Assembly (NCBI RefSeq): GCF_003254505.1 | Contig: NZ_QFYP01000001.1 | Span: forward strand, 666,001 to 730,000 | Direction of reading: 5' to 3' | DNA from: Phenylobacterium hankyongense | Lineage (GTDB): Bacteria; Pseudomonadota; Alphaproteobacteria; Caulobacterales; Caulobacteraceae | Length of the DNA: 64,000 nt | In this document: positions 33,762 to 41,848 of the stretch, in pieces | Numbering within the stretch: position 1 is the stretch's first letter | Layout of the letters: each line of letters opens with the position of its first letter | Made by a program: the position numbers and the translations under genes | The notes under the pieces: model-generated | Told to the model about the DNA's origin: nothing | Seen by the model: only the letters and a program-made list of their open reading frames with translations | Database searches by the model: none

Positions 33762-35021
33762 TCAGATGACCTCGTCGAGGCCGCGCGTGCCGATGCGGAT
33801 GACGCCGCCGACATTGATCTGGCGCAGCGCCGCGCCGGTGAAGTTGGCGCGGCTGATGTCGGCCCCCACCAGCAGCGCATGGCGCAGGTCGGCGCGGGCG
33901 AGGTCGGCGTTCTTGAGGATCGCCCCGGTCATGTCGCAGGGCAGCACCCGGTCGCCGCCCAGCAGCAACGGCCCCATCTGGGCGTCGCGAAGGTCGCTGC
34001 CGGAGAGCTTGGCGCCCTTGAGCTTGGCGCCGCGCAGGTCGGCGCGCCGCAGGTTGCAGTTGCGCAGGTCGGCGCCGTCGAGGTGCGCGCCCTGCAGCTG
34101 CACCCCCTCCATGTCGAGGCCGTAGAACACCGCGCCCTTGGCGGAGAGCGCCGTCAGGTTGAAGCCGCGGATGCTCTCCAGCTTGCGCAGGTCCGCGCCG
34201 TCGAACACCGAGGGGCTGCCCGCCTTGCCGCCGGTCTCGCACCAGCGGGCGTGGTCCTGGATCATCGCCTGATAGGGCTTGGCGCCGGCGGTCTTGCCGG
34301 CCGGCTCGTCGGTGAGCACGCCGGTCATGTTGGCGTCCATGACGTTCCAGGACTGGGTCTTGGCGCCCACCAGCACCGCGTCCTGCAGGTCGGCGCCGGC
34401 GAGGTCCGCGCCGGAAAGGTCGGCGCCGGAAAGGTTCGCGCCCTTCATCGACGCCTGCTTGAGGTTGGCGCGGATCAGCTTGGCGTCCTTGAGCACCGCG
34501 TCGGTGAAGTCGGCGCGCATGGCCATCACCCCGGACAGCCGCGTACGCTCCAGGTTCGCCCCGGCCAGGATCGCGCCCTGGACCTCGCCCGGCTGGGACT
34601 TGGTCTCCAGGCGCCGGTAGCCGAACTTGCGGTCGGCGGCGGCCATCGTGCCTTCGCGCAGGTCGGCCTCGAACAGGTCGGCGCCGGTGAGGTTGGCGTT
34701 GCGCAGGCAGGCCCCGCGCAGGTCGGCCCGACGCATGGAGGCGTCGGAAAGGTCCGCGCCCTGCAGGTCCGCCCCGAACAGGCTGGCGTGGTCGAGCTTG
34801 ACGCCCTGCATCCGGCAGTCGCGCATCATCGTCCCGGTGAGGTCGGCGTCGCAGAGGTTCTTGCCGCGCAGGTCGAGGCCGCTGATGTCCATCCAGGCCA
34901 GCACCGCCCGCGCGCCGCCGGGCTTGGAGCTCCACAGCCGGTCATGCTTGGCGCAGATGGCGTTCAGCTCGGCCTGGCTGAGCTGGCGGGAGACGAGGGT
35001 ATGGCTGGCGATCACGGGCAT
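33762..35021 (-). CDS. Pentapeptide-repeat protein
   Basis: A 419-residue protein consisting mainly of A(D/N)LxG/x-type pentapeptides in two blocks: about 45-200 (DLRGKNLCDADLTGTMMRD, DLQGADLSDASMRRADLRGACL, ANLSGADLSGADLAGADL) and about 265-410 (FDGADLRKLES, GAHLDGADLRNCNLRRADLRGAKLKGAKL, ADLARADLRHALLVGADI). Between them is a non-repeat insert of about 60 residues (DEPAGKTAGAKPYQAMIQDHARWCETGG). The N-terminal 40 residues carry a non-repeat helix (SQAELNAICAKHDRLWSSKPGG). Such proteins form a right-handed quadrilateral beta-helix; members can mimic DNA (Qnr) or act as scaffolds. No signal peptide. Function unknown. Confidence 0.9.
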   Translation of the reverse strand: MPVIASHTLVSRQLSQAELNAICAKHDRLWSSKPGGARAVLAWMDISGLDLRGKNLCDADLTGTMMRDCRMQGVKLDHASLFGADLQGADLSDASMRRADLRGACLRNANLTGADLFEADLREGTMAAADRKFGYRRLETKSQPGEVQGAILAGANLERTRLSGVMAMRADFTDAVLKDAKLIRANLKQASMKGANLSGADLSGADLAGADLQDAVLVGAKTQSWNVMDANMTGVLTDEPAGKTAGAKPYQAMIQDHARWCETGGKAGSPSVFDGADLRKLESIRGFNLTALSAKGAVFYGLDMEGVQLQGAHLDGADLRNCNLRRADLRGAKLKGAKLSGSDLRDAQMGPLLLGGDRVLPCDMTGAILKNADLARADLRHALLVGADISRANFTGAALRQINVGGVIRIGTRGLDEVI

Positions 35022-35065
35022 GCTGGGGAAAAGCCTACGCCCCCAGGATTAACGGCCCATTTCCG

Positions 35066-35503
35066 CTACTTAGCTGGACGGTAGGCGGAATAGAGATCGG
35101 CCGCCTCGGCGCCGAGCAACCCCTGGTCGAGCCGGACCCCGGCCGCCCGCAACCTGGCCATGCCTCGGCCGCCGGCGAAGGTCGAGGCGTCGTCGCAGGC
35201 GACCACCACCCGCGCCATGCCGGCCTGCGCCAACAGCGCCGAGCAGGAGGGCGCGCCTGAGGACCTCTGGCCGCAGGGCTCCAGGGTGACGTAGGCCGTG
35301 GCGCCGCGCGCGCCCTCGCCCGCCTGGATCAGCGCCTGCTCCTCGGCGTGCGGCCGGCCGCCGGGCGCGGTGACGCCCTCGCCCACCACCGCGCCGTCGC
35401 GCACGATCACGCAGCCGACCGACGGATTGTCGCCGGTCCGCCCGACTTGGGTCCGCGCCAGGGCGATGGCGCGCCGCATGTGGATTTCGTCGTCCGCGAT
35501 CAT
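35066..35503 (-). CDS. Stand-alone RibD-type deaminase domain protein
   Basis: A 145-residue zinc deaminase of the RibD N-terminal type: HAEE at 52-55 (zinc His and catalytic Glu), EPCGQRSSGAPSC with Cys 77 and Cys 87 as the zinc ligands, and NPSVGCVIV before them. Full RibD proteins fuse this domain to a C-terminal reductase; here the frame stops after the deaminase (YSAYRPAK). It could deaminate the riboflavin precursor with a separate reductase, or have another substrate such as a nucleotide or drug. ATG at 35503 is chosen; an ATG at 35530 starts inside a repeat hairpin. Confidence 0.8.
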   Translation of the reverse strand: MIADDEIHMRRAIALARTQVGRTGDNPSVGCVIVRDGAVVGEGVTAPGGRPHAEEQALIQAGEGARGATAYVTLEPCGQRSSGAPSCSALLAQAGMARVVVACDDASTFAGGRGMARLRAAGVRLDQGLLGAEAADLYSAYRPAK

Positions 35504-35525
35504 GACCCCTCCGGCCCCACCATGT

Positions 35526-35545
35526 GTCATCCCCGGCGGGATGAC
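35526..35545. repeat. Small hairpin related to the GTCATCCCCG repeat family
   Basis: GTCATCCC (35526-35533) pairs with GGGATGAC (35538-35545) around CGGC. It sits between gpmA and the deaminase gene, just before the latter's start, and shares its core with the 20401-20521 repeat. It looks like a solitary or decayed copy of that element. Confidence 0.6.
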
Positions 35546-35550
35546 GACGT

Positions 35551-36267
35551 CTAGTCGGCCAGCCCCGGCAGCCGCGTCGCCCGCTCGGGATCCAGATAGC
35601 GCGCCGCCGTCGGCTTCAGCGCGGCGTCCAGCTCGATCAGCAGCGGGTTGCCGGTGGGGATCTCGACGTCGATGATCGCCTCGGCGGAGAGGTCGAACAG
35701 CAGCTTGACGATGGCGCGCAGCGAGTTGCCGTGGGCCGCCACCAGCAGGGTCTCGCCGGCCGCCAGCTGCGGGGCGATCTCGCCTTCCCAATAGGGCTGC
35801 ACGCGCTCAAGCGTGGTCTTCAGGCTCTCGGTGACCGGCAGCGTGGCGCCGGCGTAGCGGCGGTCCTTGGAGAAATCGAACTCCGAGCCCGGCTCCAGCG
35901 GCGGCGGCGGCACGTCGTAGGAACGCCGCCAGATCTTCACCTGGTCGGCGCCGTGCCGGGCGGCGGTCTCGGTCTTGTTGAGGCCGGTGAGGCCGCCGTA
36001 GTGGCGCTCGTTCAGCCGCCAGTCCTTGACCTCCGGCACGAAGGCCTGATCGCAGGCGGCCAGCGCCAGCCAGGAGGTGCGGATCGCCCGCGTCAGCACC
36101 GAGGTGTAGCAGCGGTCGATCGCCACGCCCTGCGCCTTGATCAGTTCGCCGCCCTTGCGGGCCTGGGCCTCGCCCTCGGCGGTGAGGTCGACGTCCACCC
36201 AGCCGGTGAACCTGTCGTCGAGGTTCCATTGGCTCTGGCCATGGCGCAGCAGGATCAGCGTCGGCAA
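35551..36267 (-). CDS. gpmA: 2,3-Bisphosphoglycerate-dependent phosphoglycerate mutase
   Basis: A 238-residue glycolytic enzyme interconverting 3- and 2-phosphoglycerate. The phosphohistidine motif LLRHGQSQWN is at the N-terminus, with NERHYGGLTGLNK (catalytic Glu/His region) and, near the C-terminus, LLVAAHGNSLRAIVK carrying the second catalytic His. Length and motifs match dPGM rather than the cofactor-independent type. Its 3' end adjoins the deaminase gene (47-base gap with a small palindrome), and the two may be co-transcribed. Confidence 0.95.
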   Translation of the reverse strand: MPTLILLRHGQSQWNLDDRFTGWVDVDLTAEGEAQARKGGELIKAQGVAIDRCYTSVLTRAIRTSWLALAACDQAFVPEVKDWRLNERHYGGLTGLNKTETAARHGADQVKIWRRSYDVPPPPLEPGSEFDFSKDRRYAGATLPVTESLKTTLERVQPYWEGEIAPQLAAGETLLVAAHGNSLRAIVKLLFDLSAEAIIDVEIPTGNPLLIELDAALKPTAARYLDPERATRLPGLAD

Positions 36268-36386
36268 GGGTCTCGACCTTTCATTGGGGACGGCGAGCAG
36301 CGGCTAGGGCCTTATGACCGGCGCCGTCAAGCCGCCGCGGGCCTTCGGATTGGCCCCGCGCCCGATCAACGGCTATAGGAGCCGCC

Positions 36387-36632
36387 ATGCTCGACCGCCT
36401 CTACCTGCCTCTCCTGGGGCTCGCGGCGCTGGCCGCCATCGCCCTGTCGCTGGTCTGGCCGCAGGGCCTCGGCGCGCGTTCGCCCGGGCCGTTCGGCCAC
36501 ACGCCCGTGCAGCAGACCCCCGCCGTGCAGGCGGCGATGAAGCGCGAGGCCGACGCCTCCCAGCAACGGCTCACCCAGACGCGGCAGGCGGTGCGCAGCC
36601 TGCAGTCGCAGGCCATCGCGCCCTCGCAATGA
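36387..36632 (+). CDS. Small membrane protein (81 aa) upstream of kdsD
   Basis: An 81-residue protein with one N-terminal hydrophobic helix (about 6-24, YLPLLGLAALAAIALSLVW) and a soluble Gln/Ala-rich tail (about 45-81). The helix could be an anchor or an uncleaved signal, with the tail in the periplasm. It overlaps the kdsD start codon by four bases (ATGA), so the two are translationally coupled. I do not recognise the family. Coupling to the Kdo-pathway gene suggests an envelope role. Confidence 0.75.
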   Translation: MLDRLYLPLLGLAALAAIALSLVWPQGLGARSPGPFGHTPVQQTPAVQAAMKREADASQQRLTQTRQAVRSLQSQAIAPSQ

Positions 36633-37597
36633 GCGACTTCGACGCCATCACGGTCGGCCGCCGGGTGCTGGCCGCCGAAGCCGAGGCGCTGGGCCAGATG
36701 GGCGCCGGCCTCGGCGCCGCCTTCAGCCGCGCCGTCGAGGCGCTGTTCGCCGCCAAGGGCCGGATCGTCTGCACCGGCATCGGCAAGTCCGGCCATGTGG
36801 CGCGCAAGATCGCCGCCACCCTGGCCTCCACCGGCTCCACCGCCATGTTCGTCCACGCCACCGAGGCCAGCCACGGCGACCTCGGCATGATCGGCGCCGA
36901 CGACGTCATCCTGGCGCTCTCCAAGACCGGCGAGACCCGCGAGCTGGCCGACGTGATCGCCTACGCCAAGCGCTTCCACATCCCGCTGATCGCCATGACC
37001 GCGGTGGCCGACAGCGCGCTCGGCCGGGCCGCCGACATCCTGCTGCTGCTGCCCGACGCCCCGGAGGCCTGCGCCCCGGAGCTCAACGCCCCCACCACCT
37101 CGACCACCCTGCAGATCGCGCTCGGCGACGCGCTGGCGGTGGCGCTTTTGGAGCGGCGCGGTTTCCAGCCGCAGGATTTCCGCATCTTCCACCCCGGCGG
37201 TAAGCTGGGGGCCATGCTGCGCACGGTGGGCGACCTGATGCACGGCGCCGAGGAGCTGCCGCTGGTCGGACTCGACACCCCCATGCGCCAGGCCCTGCTG
37301 GTGATGACCGAGAAGCGCTGGGGCATCGTCGGGGTCACCGACGCCGACGGCCGCCTGGCCGGAGCGATCACCGACGGCGACCTGCGCCGCCACATCGACG
37401 GCCTGCTGGACCATGCTGCCGGCGAGGTGATGACCGCCGGACCGAAGAAGACCGTACGGCCGGGCATGCTGGCCTCCGAGGCGCTGGCGCTGATGAGCGA
37501 TCCGGCGCCCGCCGTCACCGTTATGTTTGCCGTCGCCGACGGCCGCCCGGTGGGCATCCTGCACGTGCATGACATCCTGCGCGCGGGGGTGATGTAG
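36629..37597 (+). CDS. kdsD: Arabinose-5-phosphate isomerase KdsD
   Basis: A 322-residue enzyme converting ribulose 5-phosphate to arabinose 5-phosphate, first step of Kdo synthesis for LPS. An N-terminal SIS domain (about 35-180: IVCTGIGKSGHVARKIAATLASTGSTAMFVHATEASHGDLGMI, ILALSKTGET, NAPTTSTTLQIALGDALAVALLE) is followed by two CBS domains (about 205-322: VGDLMHGAEELPLV, RWGIVGVTDADGRLAGAITDGDLRR, VMTAGPKKTV). All conserved segments are present. Start ATG at 36629 overlaps the stop of the small membrane-protein gene. Confidence 0.95.
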   Translation: MSDFDAITVGRRVLAAEAEALGQMGAGLGAAFSRAVEALFAAKGRIVCTGIGKSGHVARKIAATLASTGSTAMFVHATEASHGDLGMIGADDVILALSKTGETRELADVIAYAKRFHIPLIAMTAVADSALGRAADILLLLPDAPEACAPELNAPTTSTTLQIALGDALAVALLERRGFQPQDFRIFHPGGKLGAMLRTVGDLMHGAEELPLVGLDTPMRQALLVMTEKRWGIVGVTDADGRLAGAITDGDLRRHIDGLLDHAAGEVMTAGPKKTVRPGMLASEALALMSDPAPAVTVMFAVADGRPVGILHVHDILRAGVM

Positions 37598-37682
37598 CGA
37601 ACCAAGCTGCGCAGTACGCGTTGACGTGGCCTTGGGGCCACCCACTCTCTAAAACACGCCAGACCCGTATCCCGGAGTTCCG

Positions 37683-39185
37683 ATGCTGCCTGCTCCCCGC
37701 GCCGACCTGATCGCCAACACCTTCGATTACGAGGTCCTCCCGCTGGTGAAGGCCACCGGCTTCCGCGAATACGACGCGCGCTGGCTGTTCGGGCCGGAGA
37801 TCAACCTGCTGGGCGTCCAGGCGCTGGGCCTGGGGCTCGGCACCTATATCCACGAGCTCGGCCAGAAGCGGATCGTGGTCGGCCACGACTACCGGTCCTA
37901 TTCGCTGTCCATCAAGCAGGCCCTGACCATCGGCCTGGTGGCGGCCGGCTGCGAGGTGATCGACATCGGCCTGGCGACCTCGCCGATGGCCTATTTCGCC
38001 CAGTTCGACCTCGACGCGCCGTGCGTGGCCATGGTCACCGCCAGCCACAACGAGAACGGCTGGACCGGCGTGAAGATGGGCGCCCAGCGCCCGCTGACCT
38101 TCGGCCCCGACGAGATGGGCCGGCTGAAGGAGATCGTGCTCGGCGGGACCTGGAAGCAGCGGCCGGACGGCTCGGTCGCCCAGGTCGACGGCGTGCGCGA
38201 ACGCTACATCGCCGACGCCGCCAGCCGCGCCGGCATCAGGCGGCCGCTGAAGGTGGTCTGCGCCTGCGGCAACGGCACGGCCGGCGCCTTTGCGCCCGAA
38301 GCCCTGCGGCGGATGGGCGTGGCGGTGGTCTACGAGATGGACTGCAAGCTCGACTGGAACTTCCCGAAGTACAACCCGAACCCCGAAGACGCCGCCATGC
38401 TGCACGAGATGGCCAAGGCGGTGCGCGAGTTCGGCGCCGACCTGGCGCTCGGCTTCGACGGCGACGGCGACCGCTGCGGGGTGGTGGACGACGAGGGCGA
38501 GGAGATCTTCGCCGACAAGATCGGGCTGATGCTCGCCCGCGACCTGTCCTACCTGCACAAGGACGCCACCTTCGTGGTCGACGTGAAGTCGACCGGCCTG
38601 TTCGCCACCGACGAGGTGCTGAAGGCGAACGGCGCCAACACCGTCTACTGGAAGACCGGCCACTCCTACATCAAGCGCAAGACCGCCGAGCTGGGCGCCC
38701 TGGCCGGGTTCGAGAAGAGCGGCCACTTCTTCTTCAACCCGCCGATCGGCCGCGGCTATGACGACGGCATCGTCGCCGCCGCCGCCATCCTGGCGATGCT
38801 GGACCGCAACCCGGACAAGAAGCTCTCCGACCTGAAGCGGGCCCTGCCGGTCGCCTACACCTCCCTGACCATGAGCCCGCACGTCGCCGACGAGGTGAAG
38901 TACGGCCTGGTGGACGAGGTGGTCGCCGAATACACCGCCCTGCGCGACGCCGGCGGGACCATCCTGGGCCGCAAGATCGTCGACCTGATCACCGTCAACG
39001 GCGTCCGCGTGGCGCTGGAGGACGGCTCCTGGGTGCTGGTGCGCGCCTCCTCCAACAAGCCGGAGATCGTCGTGGTGGTGGAGAGCCAGCGCAGCGAGGA
39101 CGACATGCGCGCCCTGTTCCGCGAGGAAGTGAAGCCGCGCCTGGCGAAGCGGCCGGAAGTCGGCGCCTACAACCAGGAAATCTGA
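37683..39185 (+). CDS. Phosphomannomutase/phosphoglucomutase (AlgC/ManB type)
   Basis: A 500-residue alpha-D-phosphohexomutase. The four family regions are visible: phosphoserine loop MVTASHNENGWTGVKMG (domain 1), the metal-binding loop LGFDGDGDRCGVVDDEG (domain 2), the sugar-specificity loop GALAGFEKSGHFFF (domain 3, with the Glu-Lys-Ser-Gly typical of phosphomanno/glucomutases), and the phosphate-binding VRASSNKPEIVVVVES (domain 4). The product, mannose-1-P or glucose-1-P, feeds LPS and exopolysaccharide synthesis. It lies between kdsD and ugd on the same strand, a likely envelope-sugar transcription unit. Confidence 0.93.
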   Translation: MLPAPRADLIANTFDYEVLPLVKATGFREYDARWLFGPEINLLGVQALGLGLGTYIHELGQKRIVVGHDYRSYSLSIKQALTIGLVAAGCEVIDIGLATSPMAYFAQFDLDAPCVAMVTASHNENGWTGVKMGAQRPLTFGPDEMGRLKEIVLGGTWKQRPDGSVAQVDGVRERYIADAASRAGIRRPLKVVCACGNGTAGAFAPEALRRMGVAVVYEMDCKLDWNFPKYNPNPEDAAMLHEMAKAVREFGADLALGFDGDGDRCGVVDDEGEEIFADKIGLMLARDLSYLHKDATFVVDVKSTGLFATDEVLKANGANTVYWKTGHSYIKRKTAELGALAGFEKSGHFFFNPPIGRGYDDGIVAAAAILAMLDRNPDKKLSDLKRALPVAYTSLTMSPHVADEVKYGLVDEVVAEYTALRDAGGTILGRKIVDLITVNGVRVALEDGSWVLVRASSNKPEIVVVVESQRSEDDMRALFREEVKPRLAKRPEVGAYNQEI

Positions 39186-39274
39186 GGCCTGGTTTTTGCC
39201 GGCCTGCGGCGGCGCAGCTGTTGTTTCGGCCCTCGCCGCGTGGTGAAAGGCCTCGGTTGTTTGGGGGATGACGC

Positions 39275-40576
39275 ATGCACGTGGCGATGATCGGGACAGG
39301 CTATGTGGGCCTGGTCAGCGGCGCCTGTTTCGCCGACTTCGGCCACACGGTGACCTGCATCGACAAGGACGCCGGCAAGATCGAGCGCCTGAAGGCCGGC
39401 GGCATTCCGATCTATGAGCCGGGGCTGGACCTGCTGGTGGCCAGCAACGTCAAGGCCGGGCGGCTGTTCTTCTCCACCGACGCGGCCGAGGCCGTGAAGG
39501 ACGCGGACGCGGTGTTCATCGCGGTGGGCACGCCCTCGCGCCGCGGCGACGGCCACGCCGACCTGTCCTACGTCCATGCCGCCGCCGAGGAGATCGCCGG
39601 CCTGCTGGACGGCTTCACCGTCGTGGTCACCAAGTCGACCGTGCCGGTGGGCACCGGCGACGAGATCGAGGCCATCATCAAGGAAACGCGCCCCGACGCC
39701 GACGTGGCCGTGGTCTCCAACCCGGAGTTCCTGCGCGAGGGCGCGGCGATCGAGGACTTCAAGCGCCCAGACCGGGTGGTGGTGGGCACGCAGGACGAGC
39801 GGGCCAAGGCGGTGATGCGCGAGCTCTACCGGCCGCTCTACCTCAACGAGACGCCGATCCTGTTCACCAGCCGCCGCACCAGCGAGCTGATCAAGTACGC
39901 CGCCAACGCGTTCCTGGCGATGAAGATCACCTTCATCAACGAGGTCGCCGACCTCTGCGAAGCCGTCGGCGCCGACGTCCAGCAGGTGGCGCGCGGCATC
40001 GGCCTGGACGGCCGCATCGGCGGCAAGTTCCTGAACGCCGGCCCGGGCTACGGCGGCTCCTGCTTCCCGAAGGACACGCTGGCCCTGGTGCGCACCGCCC
40101 GCGCCGCCGGCTCGCCGGTCGAGCTGATCGAGACCACGGTGAAGGTCAATGACGCGCGCAAGAAGGCCATGGCTGCGAAGGTCAGCCGCGCGGTCGCCGG
40201 CGACCTCGCGGGCAAGACGGTGGGGGTGCTGGGCCTGACCTTCAAGCCAAACACCGACGACATGCGCGACGCCCCGGCGCTGGACATCGTGCCGGCCCTG
40301 CAGGCCCAGGGCGCCAAGGTGCAGGCCTTCGATCCGGAGGGCCACGAGGCGCAGACGATGCTGACCGGGGTGGACTTCAAGGCCAACCCCTACGACGTGG
40401 CCGAAGGCGCCGACGTGCTGGTGATCATCACCGAATGGGACCAGTTCCGGGCGCTCGACCTCGACCGCATCAAGCTGCTGATGAACAAGCCGGTGCTGGT
40501 CGACCTCAGGAACATCTACAAGCCGGAAGACATGCAGGCCCGCGGCTTCCTCTATACGAGCGTCGGCCGGGCGTAA
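39275..40576 (+). CDS. ugd: UDP-glucose 6-dehydrogenase
   Basis: A 433-residue NAD-dependent enzyme making UDP-glucuronate from UDP-glucose. The N-terminal Rossmann motif is VAMIGTGYVGLVSGACFADFGH, the central Lys/Asn region is ELIKYAANAFLAMKITFINE, the catalytic Cys is in PGYGGSCFPKDTLAL (about residue 266), and GLTFKPNTDDMRDAPAL marks the C-terminal UDP-binding domain. UDP-GlcA is the precursor of glucuronate and galacturonate residues; Caulobacter lipid A carries galacturonic acid. galU, which makes its substrate, lies about 5 kb downstream. Confidence 0.95.
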   Translation: MHVAMIGTGYVGLVSGACFADFGHTVTCIDKDAGKIERLKAGGIPIYEPGLDLLVASNVKAGRLFFSTDAAEAVKDADAVFIAVGTPSRRGDGHADLSYVHAAAEEIAGLLDGFTVVVTKSTVPVGTGDEIEAIIKETRPDADVAVVSNPEFLREGAAIEDFKRPDRVVVGTQDERAKAVMRELYRPLYLNETPILFTSRRTSELIKYAANAFLAMKITFINEVADLCEAVGADVQQVARGIGLDGRIGGKFLNAGPGYGGSCFPKDTLALVRTARAAGSPVELIETTVKVNDARKKAMAAKVSRAVAGDLAGKTVGVLGLTFKPNTDDMRDAPALDIVPALQAQGAKVQAFDPEGHEAQTMLTGVDFKANPYDVAEGADVLVIITEWDQFRALDLDRIKLLMNKPVLVDLRNIYKPEDMQARGFLYTSVGRA

Positions 40577-40607
40577 GCGGGCGGCGACGCTCGCCTGCCC
40601 GGGATCG

Positions 40608-40769
40608 TCAGAAGCCGGACGAACTCACCCGCAGCAGGAACTGGCCGATCCACAGGGCGCCCGCCCAGAAGGCGACAGCCAGGAAGACGACGAAGGCCAG
40701 GCAGGCGATGGAGCTTACGCTCCTGCCCAGCGGCCGCGTCGGACCTCCGAAGGCGAGGTTGCGCCGCAT
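40608..40769 (-). CDS. Short membrane protein (53 aa)
   Basis: An open frame of 53 residues, MRRNLAFGGPTRPLG and then one hydrophobic helix (about residues 20-45, SIACLAFVVFLAVAFWAGAL and onward), ending VSSSGF. A GGAGGAAAC ribosome site directly precedes the ATG at 40769. The positive N-terminus and single helix suggest a small inner-membrane protein with N-terminus inside. Family not recognised. A GAGTC (GANTC-type CcrM site) lies about 50 bases upstream. Confidence 0.6.
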   Translation of the reverse strand: MRRNLAFGGPTRPLGRSVSSIACLAFVVFLAVAFWAGALWIGQFLLRVSSSGF

Positions 40770-40869
40770 GTTTCCTCCGATCTCTTTTTCGAGTCCGCGC
40801 CGGTCGAGCGCCGCGGAGGAGTCGAGACTGACATAACCGTTAACGCTTGGGTAGGGTTGCCGCCGCGCC

Positions 40870-41724
40870 TCAGGAGGCCTGCTCGGCCCGCGCCCGCAGG
40901 TAGGCGTGCAGGGCCGCGATCTCCTCGTGGCTGAGGACGTTGAAACGGGCCGGTGCGATCTCCGACATCAGGCCGAGCTTGCGGTCGCCGGCGGCGATCC
41001 CGGTGCGCAGCAGCCGCTCGAAGTCGTTCAGGTCGTAGGCCCCGGCGATGGCGAGGTCCGGCGACTTCACCAGGGCGCTGCCCTTCAGCTCGGGGCCGTG
41101 GCACTCGACGCAGGCGCGGGCCACCGCCCGGCCCTGGGCGTGCTCCGGGCCGAGGTCCGGCAGGTCGAGGCCGCCATTGGCCTTGAGCGTCGCCGGCTCG
41201 GAGTGGAACTTGCCGAGCAGCACGGCGAGGCGCCCCACCGGTCCGACCTGCAGCCGCGGCTGGCGGGCCCCCGTGGGCGGGACGCTGCGCAGATAGGCCA
41301 GCAGGTCGGCCGTCTCGGCGTCGGAGAACTTGGAAAAGGCGCTCGACGGCATGATCCACAGGGGCCGGCCGTCGGCGGCGACGCCATGGCGGATCGCCCG
41401 GGCGAGCTGGGCGTCGGACTGCTGGGCGGCGGCCAGGGTCAGGTTCGGCGCCCAGGCCCGCACCATCGCCGGATCGTCGTGGAACAGCTTCCCGGACAGA
41501 TCCTTGCCGTGGCAGTCGTGGCAGCCGGAGACCGTCGCCAGCCGACGGCCGCGCTCGACGGCGCCGGGGTCGTTGGCCGCAACGATGGCGGGCGTCGGAC
41601 CGGGCCGCGGCGGCATGCGAATCATCACCTCGCTGGCCGCGAAGCCGCCCAAGGCCACGAACGCCGCCCCGACCACAGGGGCGCCGGCGCCATAGGCCAG
41701 CCTCTTCAGAACACGCTTCATCAT
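40870..41724 (-). CDS. Diheme cytochrome c
   Basis: A 284-residue protein with an N-terminal membrane-anchor or uncleaved signal (about 9-31, LAYGAGAPVVGAAFVALGGFAAS) and two CxxCH haem-binding sites, CHDCH and CVECH, each in a cytochrome c domain (about 50-150 and 185-280). Met ligand candidates are in WIMPSSAFSKF and LGLMSEIAPARFNVLSHEE. It should be a periplasmic, membrane-anchored electron carrier, but no oxidase or dehydrogenase gene is next to it, so its partner is unknown. It is transcribed towards the small membrane-protein gene. Confidence 0.92.
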   Translation of the reverse strand: MMKRVLKRLAYGAGAPVVGAAFVALGGFAASEVMIRMPPRPGPTPAIVAANDPGAVERGRRLATVSGCHDCHGKDLSGKLFHDDPAMVRAWAPNLTLAAAQQSDAQLARAIRHGVAADGRPLWIMPSSAFSKFSDAETADLLAYLRSVPPTGARQPRLQVGPVGRLAVLLGKFHSEPATLKANGGLDLPDLGPEHAQGRAVARACVECHGPELKGSALVKSPDLAIAGAYDLNDFERLLRTGIAAGDRKLGLMSEIAPARFNVLSHEEIAALHAYLRARAEQAS

Positions 41725-41848
41725 CCCCTCCCCAGCTTCCGACGCCGGCCTTCGCAGACCGACGTTCGCGGATCGGGGGGATTAATCGGCGCCCGGGCGG
41801 GCCGCAATCAGCGCTATTGCAGGAGGGGTCTGCGGGTTTGCAGAATCC

